Shown: positions 22,357-33,500 of the stretch, in pieces | How the letters are laid out: every line of letters begins with the position of its first letter | Position numbering within the stretch: the stretch's first letter is position 1 | Source of the DNA: Pinus tabuliformis | Lineage: Eukaryota > Streptophyta > Pinopsida > Pinales > Pinaceae | NCBI GenBank assembly: GCA_031772625.1 | Contig: CM062816.1 | Location: 636,304,352-636,368,351 of the forward strand | Length of the DNA stretch: 64,000 bases | Reading direction: 5' to 3' | The notes under the pieces: model-generated | Told to the model about the DNA's origin: nothing | The model's input: only the letters and a program-made list of their open reading frames with translations | The model's database searches: none | Position numbers and translations under genes: made by a program

Positions 22357-23410
22357 TGTTAAGTTATGGTATGTTCTATGCTTATAACAGTTTACTTCTT
22401 TTTCTTATTATATTCCACCGATTAGCAATTACATGTACATAAAGTAAAGTGCTGATAGAACATTAAACGATCGACAGAAAACAAGCCAAGAAAAGACACA
22501 CAAGATGTGGCGGCTAGCCAGGGACAAACCCCACAATGTGTGGGGAAACCCTTCGATCAAATATTCTTTTATCTTCAATAATTCAACAGAGAGAAATACT
22601 ACAATAAATCTGATTCATATCAGTAGTAGAAAACCCTAGATCATCAGCATCAGTATTAGCGGCTTCATTATCAAACTAGGGCAGACGATATCTCACAAAC
22701 CGACCGTCGGATTGAATTCATTCCACCACCAAAAGTTTCGGCTTCCAGAGGAGGTTCAGATGAACCTACAACACAGTTCAGATGAGGAGATCTTCTAGGC
22801 CACGCAAGTCAATCTTTACTTCTGCAGTTGCAGCTTCACTTTCAGCAGTTTTCGGTTTCAAACTAGGGTAGTCGATATCTTGCAAACCGTTCGTCAGATT
22901 GACTTCATTCCAACACCAAAAGTTGCGCTTGCAGAGGAGGTTTAGATGAACCTACAGCGCAGTCCCAAACAGGAGATATTATAGGCCACACAAGTCAATC
23001 TTTACTTCTGCAATTGCAGCTTCAAATTCAATAGCTTCTCGCTTCAAATGTGTGAGAGAGAGAGAGACATTTCAGCGTAGTAGAGAAGAGACTCATATCT
23101 GCGCAGTAGAGAGAGAGAGAGATGTGATGAGATGAGTGAGTCTAAATGAGGAAAAGTCCTCTTATATTTATACACAACGTTGGTGGGTGAATAGATGCGA
23201 CTGTTGGGCTTCTGAGCCTACATGAGTTGTAGGTCGGCTTGATAATAGTTCTATAATCAAAATAAATTCATATCTCCATGAATACTTACCGAAATCGGAT
23301 GATCTTTATATCAATCCTACACCTCTCGATGAGAGGAATCTAATAAAAATATTATTAGCCATGAATAAGATGACCCACATGAAGTTTTTCACTGGTTGCC
23401 AATTTTAACA
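22357..23410 (-). repeat. Copia LTR D (1054 bp), shared middle LTR
   Basis: It has TGTTAAG...TTAACA ends and is internal to the three-LTR array, serving both adjacent internal regions. No AAATA flank is found on either side, unlike the outer LTRs. Confidence 0.9.
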
Positions 23411-24659
23411 CTCCCTCTTAACCATGGAGAACTTCATTTGCAATCTGTTTATCAGTCGTTACTGTTCATCCATCAAATGCACTGCCTTGTATAGCCTGAG
23501 CCTTGCCCTGCTCTTCTCTATTATGCCTGTTCTGCTTTATCTTGTTCTGCCTGCACTGATCTATACTGATTTTCTCTGTTCTGCTCGGCTCTTGCATTGT
23601 TCTGTTCTGCTCTGCTTTTGTTCGAATTATGAAGAAGAAGAAATGATCGAGGATGTATGATACTGATTGAAAGTCAGTCTCAGAGTATGTACCACTGGTC
23701 CCAGACCAGTCTCAACCAACCCAAAGTCAGCGTCATAGTGAGTACAACTCCAATGGTCCCAAACCAATATCATCCTGCACTGACTCAAGGTCAGTCTCAG
23801 AGTATGTACCACTGATCCCAAACCATTCTCAACCGACCCGAAGTCAGCGTCATAGTATTGTACAACTCCTACCACTGGTCCCAGACCAGTATCATTGATC
23901 CCAGATCAATGGAGGTCATCCTAGCGTAGGGAGTACGGTAGTTACAATGATGCATCCATCTGTACTACTATGGTCCCTAACTTCATTTCCCTGCTCATTG
24001 ATCAGATGAGAGGTACTTCCCATGAGTCCCAGACTGCATGGGTAGGATGCCTCGACAGGAGAACTAATCAATCCTGTCCTCACAGGAGAACACGTCAATC
24101 CTGCTACAATTTCCATGGAGAACACATCAATCTAGGCCTCACAGGAGAACACATCAATCTTGCTACAATTGCCATGGAGAACACATCAATCCAGGCCTCA
24201 CAGGAGAACACATCAATCCTGCTACAATTGCCATGGAGAGCACATCAATCCAGGCCTCACAGGAGAGCACATCAATCCTGCTACAATCGCCATGGAGAAC
24301 ACATCAATCTAGGCTGCCATGGAGAACACATCAATCCAGACCTCACAAGAGAACTAATCATCCTGCTACACAGGAGAGCGAATCATCCTGTTCCACAAGA
24401 GAGCGAATCATCTTGTCCCACAAGAGAGCGAATCATCTTGTTCCAGTGTGCACCACCAGGGGAGGGTGAGTCACCCTGTGGTCATATGTTGCTCCAGTAG
24501 GAACCACAAGCCCTTAGAGCTCCCAGAGCTCAATGTATGCAACATGCAGGACCCTTGTACAAAGGTTTCTTGCCGACTCCAAGTCGTTTTGGAAAATCAC
24601 AGATTAGACCTTTCCTCAGGGCTTTGACAAGGTTTATCAACTTGTACATCATCTTAACG

Positions 24660-25990
24660 TGATGGAGCTTCCTTGCTCATAAACTTACCATATCCCAGAT
24701 CATGTCTATCTGCTCGAGCAATTGACCAATACGGGATTCCTCAATAATCGAATCCCACCTTTGGTTCTTAGAGAGAATCACAGTGGTATCCAATGTAAAA
24801 CCAAACAGCTCACTGAAGAGCTTTTGCAACTAGACTACGTCACACGAGGTTATGCTAGCAATAATATATCCTGCTTCGGCGATGCTCAAAGCTACCGACT
24901 TCTGCTTCCTGCTCATCCAGGATATCGAAGAAGATCCCAAGGTGAAACAGTACCTGGAAGTGCTCTTACGGTCCACCACACTGCCTGTGCAATCAACATC
25001 AGTATATCCAAGTAGTCTCACATCTCCGGCAGCGTATCTTAATCCATGAGAGATTGTGTCCTGAAGACATCTCAGAAGATTCTTGGCATCAATCCAGTGA
25101 GGCTCAACCAAATATGAGCTCACAATGCTAAATGCAAAACATATGTTCGAATGTAGGTTCACCAAGAACGTCAATGCGAATGAGTTTTTGAAACTCAGAG
25201 GCATTTCCCAAGTCTAGTCCGACATCACTACCATATAACTTCTAAAAGTTAAGATCCTCGAGGTAGTCACAGGCTTGCAGTCCATCATATCGAATCTTTT
25301 CAATATATTTACCACATATTTTCCTTGAGATAGGAAAATTTCCCTTGGCTTCTGCAACACTTCAAGTCCTTGGTCCTTCATTTCAAATTCAAAAGCCATC
25401 TCCCTCTAACATTTGTGAATGAGAGGGTTTGCACCTATTAGAAAGAGGTCGGCCACATACAACCCCAGTATGAGAGGCTTGTCATCTTCAACCTTAATGT
25501 AAAGGTTAGGATCAGCTTCACTCCTAGTGAATCCCAACTTCATCAAGTAGCTATCAATCCTCTCATACCATGCTCGGGGTGCTTGCTTCAGCCCATAGAG
25601 AGCCTTCTTCAGCCTGCATACATGAGATTTTCAATCATAAATCTCAAATCCTTTAGGTTGCTCCACATAGACCTCTTCTTTGATAGAACCATGCAAGAAC
25701 ACGGTCTTAACATCTATCTGGTGTAGGTTCCATCCTTGTGAAGCCACAAGGGCTATGATCAAGCAGATGGTCGTATATCTGGCAACAAGTGCAAATATCA
25801 TAGTCTATACCTCCCTTGTGGGATAAACCATGAGCAAAAAAATGAACCTTATACTTTTCCATACTTCCATTTGCTGCATGCTTTATCTTGTAAAGCCATT
25901 TTGAAGTAACAATTGTCTTTTCCAGGGTCTGGGAACTACTTCCCAAACATCATTCTCCATAATAGACTCATATTCTATGGTCATAGCATC
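24660..25990 (-). pseudogene. Copia RT and RNase H, right copy 2
   Basis: The blocks are the same as in the other copies, including a YVAD-type RT box (about 25440-25480). RNase H shows LGYTDVDCTGSVVDRKSTS and SWMSRKQKSVALSIAEAGY (24830-25204). A TAG interrupts near 25214. Variants near 24850-24885 are shared with left copy 2. Confidence 0.83.
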
Positions 25991-26149
25991 CTTCCATATT
26001 TAATGCTTGATGACATTTGAGAATGATGAAGGTTCATTTTGTATGATCGTGCTCATGATGGTCAGGTATCCCTGATACCTGTTAAGTTTCTTACTTTGAT
26101 GGAAGGTTCCTCAGGGTGCAGCATGTCCTTCAGCATCATCAAGTATCCC

Positions 26150-27180
26150 CCTAAGACATGAAGGCCTCTTCCTAGAAGAGGAAGGCTCATGTGGACGAGG
26201 ATCAATCGGATCCATGGGTTCTTCTACATCAAGCATTGATTCATCATCCTTTTCTTTCAGTTACCTGGTGTCGGCTTCTTGAGAGCTACTCAAAGTCAGC
26301 AAATTGTCCACGTTGCTGAGAGCCATATCTTCGTCAAAGGTGACATCATGACTAATTATGACTTCCCTTTGACCAGCTACATAGATTCTATAGCCTTTAG
26401 TATTTTCACCATAGCCCACGAAAATTCCCTTCTTTCCAGATGCTCCCAATTTATTTCTTTTCTCTTTCGGCACATGAAAGTATACAGGGCTTCCGAAAAT
26501 TTTAAAATGAGAAACATCAGGTTTCTTACCGGTGAATTTTTCTTTAGGAGTCTAGGAACCCAATGCTTGATGAGGGCATCAATTTTGTACATATACGACG
26601 GTGATTGTAGTTTCAGCCCATAGAAACTTTGGATGTCTTTGATCATGTAGCATGGCCCGGACAACTTCCATCATCGTGTGGTTCTTCCTTCCTGCCACAC
26701 CATTCTGCTCAAGACTATGTGGTGTATTAGTCTCCCTCTTAATGCCAGCCTCAGATATGCCTGAGTGAACCAGCTGTAATGCATCGAAGGTCTTGCTTTG
26801 GCTTGAGGGGAACGGTCCCCTTTTGAGATTTCATTCGACACATCCCGAACATACACCTTCTTTCTCTACTTGGAATTCGGGCATCCCTGTTACCATCTGT
26901 CTTACATCGGGTAGAGCTTTTTAATGAAGGTGGGAAAACCTCCGATGCCAAAGTTCGGACTAAAGAGTTGTGTCACAAGACATGACACCTAGCAGACTTC
27001 CATCGACCTGATATAATGAATCAACACTAAACCCAAGAGTAAAGGCATATTTAACATTATTTTTCCATATACATACCTTGCCATTGCTGAAGGTTACCTT
27101 GTAGCCTCTCTCTTCCATTGCCAAGATGGACACTAGGTTCCTTTTGAGGTCAGGTGCATTTAATACATCCTAGAATTTCT
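26150..27180 (-). pseudogene. Copia integrase with internal deletion, right copy 2
   Basis: It shows the same catalytic-core deletion and Glu-to-Gly change, plus an extra stop in the CSGCVE segment near 26825. The segment from about 26320 rightwards is missing from left copy 2, so this region contains the duplication breakpoint position. Confidence 0.8.
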
Positions 27181-27575
27181 AGCCTTCTTGAATGCTTGTC
27201 CTCTTCCTTGATTCACAGCTCTCCTCTTACCTCTGTTGTTGAATTTGTCATTCCTTTCATTGCTATCAGAGGGATTTCGAGATACACCACTGCATACTGT
27301 ACCATGCTTCTCTAATCATGATTATCATCATGCTGCCCATGTCCATGATTTTATCCATCATAATGCTGCTCAAACTAGTGTGCATCATCATCATGCTATC
27401 GTATATGTCCATGATCTCATGTTTCCCTTTATCTCCATGATCTCATACATAGTGACTTGCTTTATCGCAAATGTAACATCATTTTCTTCTGGCCTTAGGT
27501 CCAACCTTTCCTTTTGATTTAGTCCCGGAATTATTTCTTTTCTTTGCATGAGAAGAAAAGGCAGCAGGAGGACCT

Positions 27576-28163
27576 TTAGGCATGGGCATTCCTTCTTTCT
27601 TCTTGAATGCATCTAGCCATTAATTCCTCGAAACCAGGAATTACATTATAGTTCAAAAGAGTAGTCCTGAACACATACCATTCAGATGGTAATCCTCCGA
27701 GTGTTGTGAGTGCCATTTCTCTGTCAGTAATGGTTTCCACAATAGATAGGAGATTGTTCTTGATCTCGGTGATTCTTAAGAAGTATGCTTGCATACTTTC
27801 ATCTTTACCCTTCTTGATTTCCCTCAACTTATTTCTAAGAAACAAAACTTGATTTGCATCATTAACTTTAAATAAACTCACCAGTCTGTCGTAGATTTCC
27901 TTGGAGGTGTCTAGATCAGAGATGTAGGCCACCAAGCGCTTGTCGATAGAGTCCCAGATGATCTTCTTTGTTTTGACTTCTCCATTTTTCCATTTGTTCC
28001 AGGCAGCAACAGATGCATTTGATGAAGGCTCAACAATATTGCCTCTTACATGGTCGAGCACTCCTTGATCTTCAAGGGTTAGATCAATAGACATATTCCA
28101 TCCATGATAGTCAGCTTTCTCACGGAGCTTGTCTTCGGCAGGAAAGAGTGTTGAGGACCCCAT
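27576..28163 (-). CDS. Copia gag core, 195 codons open, right copy 2
   Basis: It has the same length and ends as the gag of right copy 1, with a few substitutions (WNMSIDLTLEDQG, IIWDSIDKRL, ITEIKNNLL). The open frame ends before the zinc-knuckle segment, as in the other copies, so that frame break is ancestral. Confidence 0.75.
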   Translation of the reverse strand: MGSSTLFPAEDKLREKADYHGWNMSIDLTLEDQGVLDHVRGNIVEPSSNASVAAWNKWKNGEVKTKKIIWDSIDKRLVAYISDLDTSKEIYDRLVSLFKVNDANQVLFLRNKLREIKKGKDESMQAYFLRITEIKNNLLSIVETITDREMALTTLGGLPSEWYVFRTTLLNYNVIPGFEELMARCIQEERRNAHA

Positions 28164-28251
28164 AGTTTTTTAGGATAGCCTTGCCAATCTTCTCTTCAAT
28201 GATTGCTCTTGCTCTTGCTTGGGTTTTGTCTTCACCTCAGCTCTGAAACCA

Positions 28252-29284
28252 TGTTAAGTTATGGTATGTTCTATGCTTATAACAGTTTACTTCTTTTTCT
28301 TATTATATTCCACCAATTAGCAATTACATGTACATAAAGTAAAGTGCAGATAGAACATTAAACGATCGACAGAAAACAAGCCAAGAAAAGAGACACAAGA
28401 TGTGGCGGCTAGCCAGGGACAAACCCCACAATGTGTGGGGAAACCCTTCGATCAAATCTTCTTTTATCTTGAATAATTCAACAGAGAGAAATAGTACAAT
28501 AAATCTGATTCCTATCAGCAGTAGCATACCCTAGATTAGTAGCATCAATATTAGCGGCTTCATTATCAAACTAGGGCTCACGATATCTCACAAGCCGACC
28601 GTCGGATTGACTTCATTCCACCACCAAAACTTTTGGCTTCCAGAGGAGGCTCAGATGAACCTACAGTGCAGTTCAGATGAGGAGATCTTCTAGGCCACGC
28701 AAGTCAATCTTTACTTCTGCAGTTGCAGCTTCAGTTTCAGCAGTTTCGGCTTCAAACTAGGGCAGTCGATATCTTGCAAACCATTCGTCGAATTGACTTC
28801 ATTCCACCACCGAGATTTGCGGCTTTCAGAGGAGGTTGAGATGAACCTACACCGTAGTTCCAAAGAGGAGAACTTATAGGCCACACATGTCAATCTTTAC
28901 TTCTGCAATTGTAGCTTCAAATTCAACAGCTTCCGGCTTCACATGTGTGAGAGAGAGAGACCCATTTCAGCGCAGTAGAGAAGAGACTCATATCTGCACA
29001 GTAGAGAGAGAGATGTGATGAGATGAGTGAGTCTAAATGAGGAAAAATCCTCTTATATTTATACACAATGTTGGTGGGTGAATAGATGGGACTGTTGGGC
29101 TTCTAAGCGTACATGAGTTGTAGGTCAGCTTGATAATAGTTCCATAATCAAAATAAATTCATATCTCCATGAATACTTATCGGAATCGGATGATCCTTAT
29201 ATCAATCCTACACCTCTCGATGAGAGGAATCTAATAAAAATAGATGACCCACATGAAGTTTTTCCCTGGTTGCCAATTTTAACA
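28252..29284 (-). repeat. Copia LTR E (1033 bp), outer right LTR
   Basis: It is the 5' LTR of the array in the element's orientation. It lacks 17 bases present in the other LTRs near 29239, between AATAAAAATA and GATGACCC. It is followed directly by AAATA. Its sequence differs from the others at many more single sites, such as GTAGCATACCC near 28521. Confidence 0.9.
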
Positions 29285-29289
29285 AAATA
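29285..29289 (+). other. Copia target-site duplication, right side (AAATA)
   Basis: AAATA follows the TTAACA end of LTR E and matches 16458-16462. Removing the array rejoins the gypsy integrase frame across YNNK and the downstream MSLFEALYG block. Confidence 0.9.
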
Positions 29290-29480
29290 GCAAACATCTA
29301 CCAAAATGAGCCTTTTTGAAGCCCTCTATGGCAGTAGATTCCATACACCACTCATATTTGTGTGAACCTAAGGATATATTAGTACTTGGGTAAGACATTT
29401 TGCAGAAAATGGAGTAGATAGTAATGAAAATTTAACCAAATGTTAAAACAACACTAGATGGACAAAAGAAATATGCACAC
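29290..29480 (+). pseudogene. gypsy integrase, downstream piece
   Basis: The frame STKMSLFEALYGSRFHTPL matches the conserved block that follows the catalytic core in chromovirus integrases. It continues the integrase broken at 16462 and decays after about 29480. Confidence 0.8.
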
Positions 29481-29724
29481 AAAAAGAGGACACACAAAGA
29501 GTTCCAAATTTGAGATCATTTATATCTCACGATTAAACGTCAAAAAAATACTCTCACAATGGGCAGTTGTGTTAAATTAGGACCACGATTCTACGGGTTG
29601 TTTAAAATTTTAGACCAAGTGGCCCACTAGCATACTAGTTTTCTCTACTGAGTCATATTAATGTTCATAATGTATTTCATGTGTACTTACTCAAAAAATA
29701 TGTTTATGACAGTTGTCATGTAAT

Positions 29725-29940
29725 TGGTTGGACTCTCTTACTTGTGGAACCCGAAGGAAATTTCCTATCTGAGCCACTTTGTATTTTGGAGGAGAAGGAA
29801 ATTGTTCTTCAGAATCGAGGCATCGTTTAAGTTAAGGTGAAATGGAGGCACTTTACACTTGAGGAGACTACCTCAGAACAAGAAGATGTTATGAAGGAAG
29901 CATGCCCAACATTGTTTCCATGAAAGATGAAAGTTGATAA
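29725..29940 (+). pseudogene. gypsy chromodomain-like C-terminus
   Basis: The frame LEEKEIVLQNRGIV, stop, VKVKWRHFTLEETTSEQEDV (about 29790-29910) resembles the chromodomain tail of Tekay/Del-type chromoviruses, including the KVKWRH and EE.TSE core. This supports placing the element among chromoviruses. It has one in-frame stop, probably with other losses upstream. Confidence 0.7.
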
Positions 29941-29963
29941 ACAAAGAGGTCATTGTTATTTTC

Positions 29964-29977
29964 CAAGAGGGGGGAGA
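29964..29977 (+). other. gypsy polypurine tract
   Basis: AAGAGGGGGGAGA lies immediately before TGTAAGACCCC. A purine run abutting a TG-start LTR is the plus-strand priming site. Confidence 0.85.
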
Positions 29978-31500
29978 TGTAAGACCCCATTATTGTAAAT
30001 GAAACAATTTTTATGTGTAATTATTATGATGAGATGATCATCAACGAAACTCATGTAATTAAATAAATAATTTTTTAAATATAGCTGTAAATTGTGGAGA
30101 TGGAGAAAGTGGAGTAAAAGATGCTTTCCCAAATCTGAAGCAAATCAAATTTGAACCAAAATTCCTAATATATATATATATACACTCAGTGGGGGGAGAA
30201 GTACTGTGAAAGGCGATGCATGGGATAAAAGAAGACCTTTTAGGAAAAACTAAAGAAAAGCCTAGGCTAAATGGGTAACAGATCACGGAAGGTAGGATGA
30301 TGTCAAGAAAAATATGTTTGAAGAATAATGCTAGAAAGACATTATTGGGAATCAGTAGAGGTTAGTGAGTCTGGCAAGACATATTAGCTCGGGAGGGATC
30401 AAAAGTTGGTCCAAGGTTTGGTGGATCACTCTGGTCTATGACATAATTTCAATATATGTTGTTGATTATAAGAATAGTTAACTTACTACGAAAAGTTATG
30501 AAATTATCATGAAGATTGTCTAAACTATGTCAGAGTCGTTGGTACATTTAAAAAGTTTTACCTTGCAACTCTTGATAGAATTGGTTTTGGTATAGTATTA
30601 TTTGTCTTTAAGTTAAAAATTAATGTATAATTACTTGATATATGAATCTATTTCAGAATTACTATAGAATTACTTGATATATGAATTTATTTCAAAATTA
30701 ATGTAAAATTACTTGACATATAACTTTATTTCAGAAGTACCTAAAATTTCTTGAAAATGAATCTATTACAAAATTTATGTAGAATTACTTGATAAATGAT
30801 TTTATTTCAAAGATGTTGCATAATACTTGATGTATGAGTACAATTCAGAATAATTGCAGAATTCAATGGTGCATGAATATAGTTAACAATAGGGTTAGAA
30901 TTACTTGATGCATGAATATATTAAGCATAGATTCAAAATTTATAGAAGGAAAGTGTACCTGTATGGATGCATGTGTGATGTATGGTTGATTCGAACAATA
31001 GAAAAATGTAAACACCCTATATTATTACGAGTTGAATAGTAAATTTAGTTGGCAGTGGAGAAGTGCGTTTAGAAATATCAACTCATATAGCAAGGGAATG
31101 ATATTCCTACCTATCGAGCACCCTACTTGAGGGAGTGTTACCACTCTCAATGGTAGGCAAGTGGAATTGAAATATGCATGTAATATAAAGTAAAATTTAG
31201 GTAAGGGAAGGTATGACCTCTCAAGGGTAAAATATAGAAGTAGAAAATGAGCATAAAGGAAAGGAATTAGAGAATTAATTGGTTAACTTAGAAGTATGGT
31301 AGAACTGTCCTTAAAAATAAATAAGCCTAGAGAATGATAATTTTAAGATGTATGCATAGTGTGTGCGCTATGGGGACTAATTCGTCATTAAGCGGGATAC
31401 ACATCCTTAACCCAGTTAGGGAGTTAAATTAGGTGGAATATTTACTTTGACGATAAAAGAGAGGAAAATTCTACGCTGGACAAGTAAAGGTAGAGGCAAT
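29978..31500 (+). repeat. gypsy 3' LTR start (end not resolved)
   Basis: The LTR starts TGTAAGACCCC at 29978, a common chromovirus LTR start. A (TA)n run at 30168-30183 may be its TATA region. The 5' LTR is not in the window, so its 3' end cannot be set; it may extend through some of the tandem repeats up to about 34 kb. No gene is seen in this stretch. Confidence 0.6.
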
Positions 31501-31683
31501 TCTAATTCAATTTACCTGAGTTAACATGATCACCGAATCATGTCCTAACAAGTTCACTAGGATCATCTTGAACTAGTGAATCATTTAAGAGTTCTAATTC
31601 AATTTACCTCAGTTAACATGATCACGGAATCATGTCCTAACAAGTTCACTAGGATCATCTTGAACTAGTGAATCATTTAAGAG
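31500..31683. repeat. 92-bp tandem duplication
   Basis: Two nearly identical units, starting TTCTAATTCAATTTACC at 31500 and 31592, differ at only a couple of bases. The high identity suggests a fairly recent duplication compared with the decay around it. Confidence 0.85.
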
Positions 31684-31824
31684 TATCTAACTGGTACATT
31701 TGGTTAAAAAAAATAAAAACTATGACCATTATTAAAAAAGTGTGACCCACAAGTCAAATTATTCCCTAGTGAAGAAAATCATTCAAAATTCTTGTATCAA
31801 GGTCATTACAGAGAAATCTTCATC

Positions 31825-32060
31825 AAGCTAAATAATGGAATATATTTATAAACAGTAAGGAAAAATAATGAAATAGATATCTGAACAAGCTAAATAATGG
31901 AATATATTTATAAACAGTAAGGAAAAATAATGAAATAGATATCTGAACAGTATGGAAAAATGATGAAATACATATCTGAACAATATGAAAAAACGATGGA
32001 ATAGATTTGTGAGTAGCAAGGAAAAATAATGGAATACATTCCTGAACAATAAGTTGGATG
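31825..32060. repeat. 62-bp tandem duplication and related roughly 30-bp units
   Basis: Units starting AAGCTAAATAATGG at 31825 and 31887 are followed by shorter degenerate units sharing GGAAAAATRATGRAATA. The open minus-strand frames across this array are repeat artefacts of low-complexity composition. Confidence 0.8.
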
Positions 32061-32635
32061 TCCAAAAACAAATCATGAAGCAAATTATTGATTTCATTTA
32101 TGCCCAGCAAGACTACCACTCAACGCTATTTATTAATGAAATTACTAGTATAAACGCTTAGAATTCCATATGAAGATATAATTCTTCCATTAAACAATTT
32201 AACCGAAGACACTACATCCAACTTACACAGTAGAGGAAGAATAACGGAATAAGGAAAATAGAAAACAAGCCAAAAATAGACAATAATTGTTATATAAGGT
32301 TGTAAGCATATTATAACCAAAAGTAAGACACGTAAAAATCTGAGACGATTTGATGAATTAAAGATGCAAATCCACGACCATGAATAAACGTCTAAAATGG
32401 GATTCTTCATAAATATCCATGAACGATATGAGATTTAGCAGGTAGAGACTCTTCATAAATGTCCATGAAAAATATAACTTTTAGCATTTAAACTCAATTG
32501 TCGCCTTCCATACGAGGCATTTTAACAATATTATCACTGTTCAAAAAAAACACGGGAAGCTCATACCATCGACAAGGGTACACGATAGGTCCAACGTAAG
32601 AATCCCGTGGACATTCAATAACAACCCGTAAAACA

Positions 32636-33500
32636 TGGGTGCGCCCAGCGCCCTCACCTCAATACGATAGGGAATTCAATTACAACATTAACATGCAAAA
32701 TACATTTTCCATATTAGGACGACCTGAGAGGAAATCGAATGTTGTATGACCAACCTGGAAAGGAGATGGGTGTCAGGTCAGGGTATGCATATCCACATTT
32801 AGCAGCACATAATAACTGGGAAAGAGTAGTGGGGTACCTGTGTCAAGCCCACCACGAGAATGAAGGTATTAGTGACAAAATAACTCACTTTGCATAACTA
32901 AATTATAAAAAACAAAGAAAACGAGAGGGGTCAGCCTACTTGGTGCAAATGGCGCCCAATTGAGACCAAGCTGAAGTCAAGACTGTGGATATGAAGAAAA
33001 ATCAAGAAACAACCCCAACAGAACTTAGTAGAAGCAATAAGAAATTCTGGATGAGACTGTAGATTAACCACTAAATTACAAAAGATGAGCACTCCCAATG
33101 CCCTTACTCAAGACAGTAGGGAATTCAATTACACTATTAACACGCAAATTCCCTTTTCCAAATTGCAGTAGGATGGCCCGAGAGGAAGGCGAATGTCGTA
33201 TGAACAACCTGGAAACGAGATGGATGCCAAGTCAGGGTACGCATATCCACAGCGAGCAGCACACCATAAGTAGGAAGAGGAGTAGTGGGGTACCTGCGTC
33301 AAACCCACTATCAGAATTAAGGAATTAGTAACAAAATAGCTCACTATGCATAACTTAATTCTAAAAAACAAAGAAAACGAGAGTGATTAGCGTTACCTAT
33401 GCAAATGGCACCGAATCGAGACCTCGCTAAAGGAAAAAAACCAAGAAACAAACCCAATAGGACTTAGTAGAAGCAGTAAGAAATCATGCATGAGATGGTT
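32636..33500. repeat. 449-bp diverged direct repeat pair
   Basis: Two copies (about 32636-33060 and 33085-33500) share GGGAATTCAATTACA (32670 and 33119), AGTAGTGGGGTACCTG, AACAAAGAAAACGAGAG and AACTTAGTAGAAGCA. Both contain a TGGCRCC box followed by GAGACC. They may be internal repeats of the gypsy LTR; no protein is seen. Confidence 0.75.

Larger units (their letters stand above)
23411..28251 (-). mobile_element. Copia internal region, right copy 2
   Basis: It is a complete internal region between LTR D and LTR E, holding the 117-bp pair (23665), the 59-bp array (24080-24360), RNase H, RT, deleted integrase, gag and a primer site at 28240-28251. A three-base deletion next to the zinc-knuckle region (about 27480) distinguishes it from the two copies of internal region 1. 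Confidence 0.88.

Noticed and set aside
31823..32119. Phenylalanine-rich minus-strand frames
   Set aside because: They are produced by the 62-bp and 30-bp AT-rich tandem repeats.
32946..33420. TGGCRCC boxes as primer binding sites
   Set aside because: They lie inside a tandem repeat with no LTR end directly upstream, so a primer-site function cannot be supported.
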